This document shows, piece after piece, positions 59,700-64,000 of a stretch of DNA of 64,000 nucleotides; the first letter of the stretch is position 1; the number at the start of each line of letters is the position of its first letter. The stretch covers positions 2,225,090 through 2,289,089 of the forward strand of contig NC_012861.1 in NCBI RefSeq assembly GCF_000026945.1. The letters are read 5' to 3'. The position numbers and the translations under genes were made by a program. The notes beneath the pieces are model-generated. The model had not been told where the DNA came from. It saw only the letters and a list, made by a program, of their open reading frames with translations, and did not search any database. The DNA comes from Candida dubliniensis CD36 (lineage: Eukaryota; Ascomycota; Pichiomycetes; Serinales; Debaryomycetaceae).

Positions 59700-60480
59700 T
59701 GCGGCAGGTGATGCTATGTGAACAGCATTTGGCAATCTAATGGCAGTTTGAAATGCGAATGCCCGTTGTGTAAGTTAATTGTCAGTTCTATTGTATAAGG
59801 TATAGTGAATGCCCAGTTTGTATCTCGTTGTGAAAGCTGGTTGAACAACATGTAGTATCAGTGGTTTATGGCAGTGTGAAATATTCTAATGCAAGCTGGT
59901 ATGTATGAAAGTTGGCAAATCTGTTGGATTTGGTGGTTCAACAACACGTAGTAACTCAATGGCAGTGGGAAATTCAACATAAATTGTATAAGCTGCTGTG
60001 TGTGTGCCGTTGTCAATGCTGTTGTTTGTCAGGCAGTTGTAGAAATCATGGTCGTGATGGACAGATTGAATGGGCATTGCAACATGAATTGTGTAAGCTA
60101 TTGCAAATGCCCAGACATGTATTTCGTTGTGTTTTCTAGTTGTCGAATTAACATAACAACAGAGTGTAGTTTCAGTAGTCAATGGCAGTTCTGGAAATCA
60201 TTGCAAATTCATTTTTGAATGGCCGTGTGTAAGCTGTTGTCATTTCAGTTGTAAATTCTGGCTGAGTCAATAGTCAATGGCAAAATGAACTGTCAGTTGG
60301 TGAAGTGAACAAATGAATAGCTGACCTAGACAGTTGGTGCAACAGCAAATGAATAGTGGTGAATCTCAATTCAATGGCAGTACAATTGTGGAATGAGTTG
60401 GAAAAACTGGGAAATCTTGCAAATCTGGCAAAACAGAATACATTGCAAAATTGAACAACTAACAATAAACACCCTGAAAG
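59700..60480. repeat. Degenerate repeats around a CAATGGCAGT core
   Basis: The core (T)CAATGGCAGTnTGAAAT recurs at about 59739, 59864, 59958, 60179, 60267 and 60371. The copies are followed by TGTATAAGCTG- or TGTGTAAGCTATTG-like stretches and TGCCCAGnTTGTATnTCGTTGTG (59812, 60109). Spacing is about 90-220 nt. The translations across it (Cys/His/Val-rich) are not convincing as genes. Confidence 0.6.
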
Positions 60481-62400
60481 AACTGTGGCAGGTTCAGCTG
60501 GAGTTCAATTCTGGAAATTCAAAAATCTAAGCACTTGGAAGATCTGGGAAATCTGGCAAACTGAACATCTGGGAAATCTGAACTTCTGATAGTCAGAACT
60601 AGAACAGCATAATTGATTGAAGATCTTGTTGTTGTTGGTGGAAAGAAAAGTGATGAAAATTTTTTCTTTTTTTTCTCAACGTGGCAAAAAAAAAAAGTAG
60701 TGCAAAAAATTAATGTGGGGAAAGACACGAGGTGCTCAGTGTAGACTTAGATGGGGTCTGTAGATTGGCAGGGTCTTGATGTAAATCACGTATGTCTAAC
60801 AGCCTAGGCTGAATTATGGCAGTGGCAGGAGTGGGTTTTTTAGAGAAGATTTGAAAAAAAAACTGAGCAAAAAAAGAACCAGGCCCTGACATCAAGGGAC
60901 AGTGGAACAACAGTAGTAAGTGGTAGACGTAAACTAAGCCTTGATAGGGATAGTAGGGGCCCTGTAAATTAAGTTTGCATTGTTTTGGGAAGTTTAAGAT
61001 TTAAAATTTTAGGTTGAATTGACTGAAAAGTTGAGGAAAAAAAAGACGAGAACGGGAGTTCTGGCAACACTTTGTGCACACAAAAAACTTAAAAAACAAT
61101 ATATAAGCTTAAATATGGACTGTAGGAGGTAGCTAAAGTGAGTCTGCATTGTTTTTTAAAGTTTTGGGAGTAGAGTCTTAATTTTTTGAGGTAATTTTAC
61201 AAGAAAACTAGCTCAAAAAATAACATCAACTTGCGGTGAGGTAGAGTTTCAAAGGTTTAACAGAGAGCTTATCAATTCAGAGTCATTGTCAGAGTAGTGA
61301 GCTTATTGTTTGGAAGTTTAATTAAAGGTGTTAGAGTGTGTTGACTGTGATAGCTATGAAATCTGGGGTGTGGGAGACACGCGTCACAAAAAAAAATTAG
61401 TTGGTCAAAAAAATAGTTGGCAAAGAACATCACTTTTCTTCTTGAACAACAAATTGACAACAACAAAATATTCAATCAATCAGTTATTCAATCAGATGAA
61501 ATGAAGTACGAAGATACGACTACTACTTGAACCGGAAGCTGTGCACCCAGGGGATAAATTACGAATTCATGAAAAAGTCATTTCAGCTGGAAAAGACAAT
61601 TTGAAAGGGATATCAAATCAGTGGGTGCAAGCTACACCAGGAATGGAGAGAGGAGCAAATTCAAGCAAGTTGTCTAATTGAAACTTGCCAAGTAGGGAAA
61701 CAAACTCAAGAAAATTGGAAATGTCAATCAACAGTCAGGACATGGGAGTCAGACAGTGGAAAATCACGGATGGACAAGCGCAGGGCAAGAAATGATTGGG
61801 TGGAAGATGGGTGCAGATCAAATTCAAAAAAATAAGGGATTGAGAAGTACTGTGAGTGAATGGACAGACAAGCTATTACAGGTGGAAGTAGGAAAGGATC
61901 AGAAATGTACATACGTATGGATAGACAAGTTATTGAAGTGGATCAGTGAAAGCAAGTCATGGAGATGAAATTCATGGAATCTATTTCAAGACAAAAATCA
62001 AGAGAGTGAGAAGGGTTAGAAAATCAGAGGAATAACATGGGCGGGGCAGACGACAGGCAGGCAAATTGGACGAAAACCACGGATGGCTAGCAGGGCAAGT
62101 CAGGGAATGGGTGGACGATGAATGAAGAAGACAAGTTGATGGCAGTGAGATGGAAAGAGAGAATGAGTGATATACGCTGAATGATCGATCTGTGAGGTCA
62201 AGAAATGCAACTAGTCAGTCGAACTTGGAGACTCACGGATGGCTAGCCGGGGAAGTGAACCGAGGTCAAGTGATTTAGGTGGTCATAGGATTTAATAGAG
62301 CGTCAAGCGAACAAGGATAGGTGAAATTGCAGTGAACAGAGAGGCTAGCAAGTGTAGTAGTAATGACATAGAATAGGAATATATTTACTGCAAATCTATA
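60481..62400. other. Gene-free, purine-rich region
   Basis: No gene or RNA can be supported. There is a short internal repeat GATCTGGGAAATCTGGC / ATCTGGGAAATCTGAAC at 60541-60583. Three diverged copies of a CACGGATGG(A/C)...GCAGGGCAAG-type block lie at about 61765, 62078 and 62233. Confidence 0.4.
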
Positions 62401-62430
62401 GAGGAGGAGAGTGTACAAGGGGTAGACTTT

Positions 62431-62505
62431 GTAGTGTATTTTACGGAAGTCAAGCCGGGCCAGGTTATAGTTGATTTGTAAAGTGGTGTATTTTACGGAA
62501 GTCAA
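62431..62505. repeat. 52-bp direct repeat
   Basis: GTAGTGTATTTTACGGAAG plus TCAA at 62431-62453 recurs with one change at 62483-62505 (22 of 23 identical). The spacers between them differ. Confidence 0.8.
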
Positions 62506-63005
62506 ACTGCTCGGGGACCCAGTAGAAATTGTTGTAGTAAAATGGGAAATTGAACTTGAACTGTACATGGAAAAGTGATTTCAAGATTACATACGTATGG
62601 AAACGTGATTTGGGAACTACAAAATTTTTTTTTGGTGCGAATTTTGTTAGTGCGCGATTTGGGAATTACAAATGGGAATTACAAAGATTTACCAGAACAA
62701 AAACTACCAGTTCTTAGGAGGTGTCGAGGTGTGTGTAGGTGGTTTTGGTGTGTAGAAATTCAATGCACCTGGTTTGAAAGCAAAAGAAGCAGTGGTTGTA
62801 GAGATATGAACGAAAATAGTGATTTTTGGAATTGAGGAGGTGTTTATAACAAGGGTGTAATGGGGAGCGCGGTTTTTAAAAAGGTTGAAATTGCTGAATA
62901 TAGAGCATTGAAAGAGCTATACTCTGGTTTTAAGAGAAAGATGATCAGTGTTATATTGACCGAGTTATAGCCTGTTAAAGTCAAAAAATGGTGGTTTTTG
63001 GTCAA
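62506..63005. other. Gene-free spacer
   Basis: No gene is seen. A short palindromic ACATACGTATG-type motif (62590-62600) occurs also at 61909-61919. Confidence 0.35.
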
Positions 63006-63144
63006 TTTTTTTTGTAATCTTGAACTCGAAAAACGAGTTTTTTTTGTAATCTTGAGCTCAAAAACGATATTTTTTGTAATCTTCAAAAATGTATGGGGAT
63101 TTTTTGTAATCTTCAGAGAAAAATGCGACTTTTTTTGTAATCTT
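63006..63144. repeat. Tandem repeat, five copies of TTTTTTTGTAATCTT
   Basis: Copies start near 63006, 63038, 63070, 63100 and 63130, with a 30-32-nt period. The linkers between them (for example GAACTCGAAAAACGAG and GAGCTCAAAAACGATA) share an ACTCnAAAAACGA pattern in the first two units and then diverge. Confidence 0.8.
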
Positions 63145-64000
63145 CGGAGGTAAACCGGAAAAAATAATGAGGAATAAATCCGGGGCGAGAAAAAAGATTT
63201 GGCGTCAACTTGACAAAAAATCTGAGAGAAAAGTTACTTGAAGTTGAGGGTTGGGTTAAAATCTGTTAACAAAATTAAACAAAGTATCACTGAACAAGGA
63301 ACAATGAAGATTAGAAGTGATATCAGAGAAGAAGAAAAACAAAACAATTAACAAGAAGAGTCAATGGAAGGTTGGTTTCTAAAAGTTTTATGATTTGTGC
63401 AAGTAAAAACGGGGAAAAGAGGAGAAGTTTATAAAAATAAAGTTATTTGCTATGACCTGGGTTCCGGATTTTTGTAGATCTGTAAACAACAAACAACTAT
63501 GAGTGATACCGAATTTGAGTATAACTTTGAAGGAGTGCAGAGGCTGAGCCAGGAGAGATGGGAAGATTAAAGTTGGGAGATAGCTAGCTAGGTCAATTAT
63601 GATGGGATTTTTAGAATATTGTGTTTGAATCGCTCTTTTTCACCGAGTTATTAAGGTGTCAGAAAACAAGGTGGCAGGATAAACAACAAAGGGTTATAGA
63701 GCAAGGATCAACGACTAGTGTCTTGATTGTGAACTATATAAACTGTGCTACTCAAGTAGTCTAACGAGAAGATTTGTATGATAAAACGTGAAATCACTGA
63801 CAATGACTATGGTACATGTTTTCATAGTAAGTTATTGGTGAGAGCACGTCTACTAGCTAACATATAGAGCTAGTTAGAGCAGATCAGACATGAGTTTAGC
63901 AAAGTATTTCATTGATGTTGTAAGAATTTAGGTTTATTTTTACAAGAAAGTTGACGTAAAAAAGATCGATGGGTATTTTTTCTTCTGTGTGAAGACTCTT
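63145..64000. other. Gene-free end of the window
   Basis: No gene can be supported. Near 63549-63600 lies a diverged copy of the dispersed block seen at 55776-55836 (GCCAGGAGAGATGGG, GGGAGATA, CTAGCTAGGTCAAT). Confidence 0.4.

Noticed and set aside
59886..60218. Overlapping small frames on both strands
   Set aside because: They cover degenerate CAATGGCAGT repeats and have no conserved motif.
1..64000. tRNA genes
   Set aside because: I scanned for B-box words (GGTTCGANNC) on both strands. The few GGTTCGA-like hits (for example near 41566 and 26820) lack an A box and acceptor stem.
51100..64000. A centromere, because of the long gene-poor stretch
   Set aside because: Candida centromeres are unique gene-free cores. 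This block is full of pseudogenes and repeats, and sequence alone cannot show CENP-A.

Overview
This is a nuclear chromosome segment from a budding yeast of the CTG clade, closest to Candida albicans or C. dubliniensis. The evidence is an AT-rich genome with long poly(dA:dT) tracts in nearly every promoter, few and short introns with GTATGT/TACTAAC signals, a palindromic Tbf1 site in front of a ribosomal protein gene, and the run MIG2-GCN1-ZFS1-SGS1-UBC15-GAL4-RPS42-ASH1-DSK2-TPS3-TIF11, which I recall from C. albicans chromosome 2. Fragments matching the 23-bp C. albicans telomere repeat point the same way. I cannot choose between the two species by eye; the Gal4 here is 252 aa against the 261 aa I recall for C. 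albicans. CTG should be read as serine.

From 1 to 51.1 kb the window is dense and ordinary: about 28 intact protein genes with short spacers. They cover sphingolipid synthesis (TSC3-like), tRNA modification (TRM732), splicing (ECM2), N-glycosylation (ALG14), DNA repair and replication (SNM1/Artemis-like, ORC2, SGS1), transcription (RPC11, CTK3, TAF8), translation and its control (TIF11, RPS42, GCN1), mRNA export and decay (MTR2, ZFS1), ubiquitin (DSK2, UBC15), trehalose (TPS3), trafficking and endocytosis (PRK1-type kinase, TBC Rab-GAP), and three regulators (ASH1, GAL4, MIG2). A plain reading-frame scan misses three things: a box C/D snoRNA homologous to snR47 inside an intron in front of ECM2, and short 5' introns in TPS3 and MTR2 that restore their conserved N-termini. 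Three convergent gene pairs share stop codons through 4-nt overlaps.

From 51.1 to 64 kb the character changes completely. No intact gene is evident. The stretch holds gene fragments of unknown family (51.3-53.1 kb), a field of degenerate short repeats with telomere-repeat-like fragments (52.4-53.9 kb), a frameshifted copy of an unknown gene (54.4-54.9 kb), a degenerate minisatellite (55.4-56.4 kb), a longer paralogue of that unknown gene without an ATG (56.75-57.37 kb), a divergently oriented superfamily 2 helicase gene broken by at least five frame changes (57.36-59.69 kb), and about 4 kb of repeat-rich non-coding DNA. I read it as a fossil subtelomere-like block, possibly the RB2/FGR6 part of a Candida Major Repeat Sequence. 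That identification is inference.
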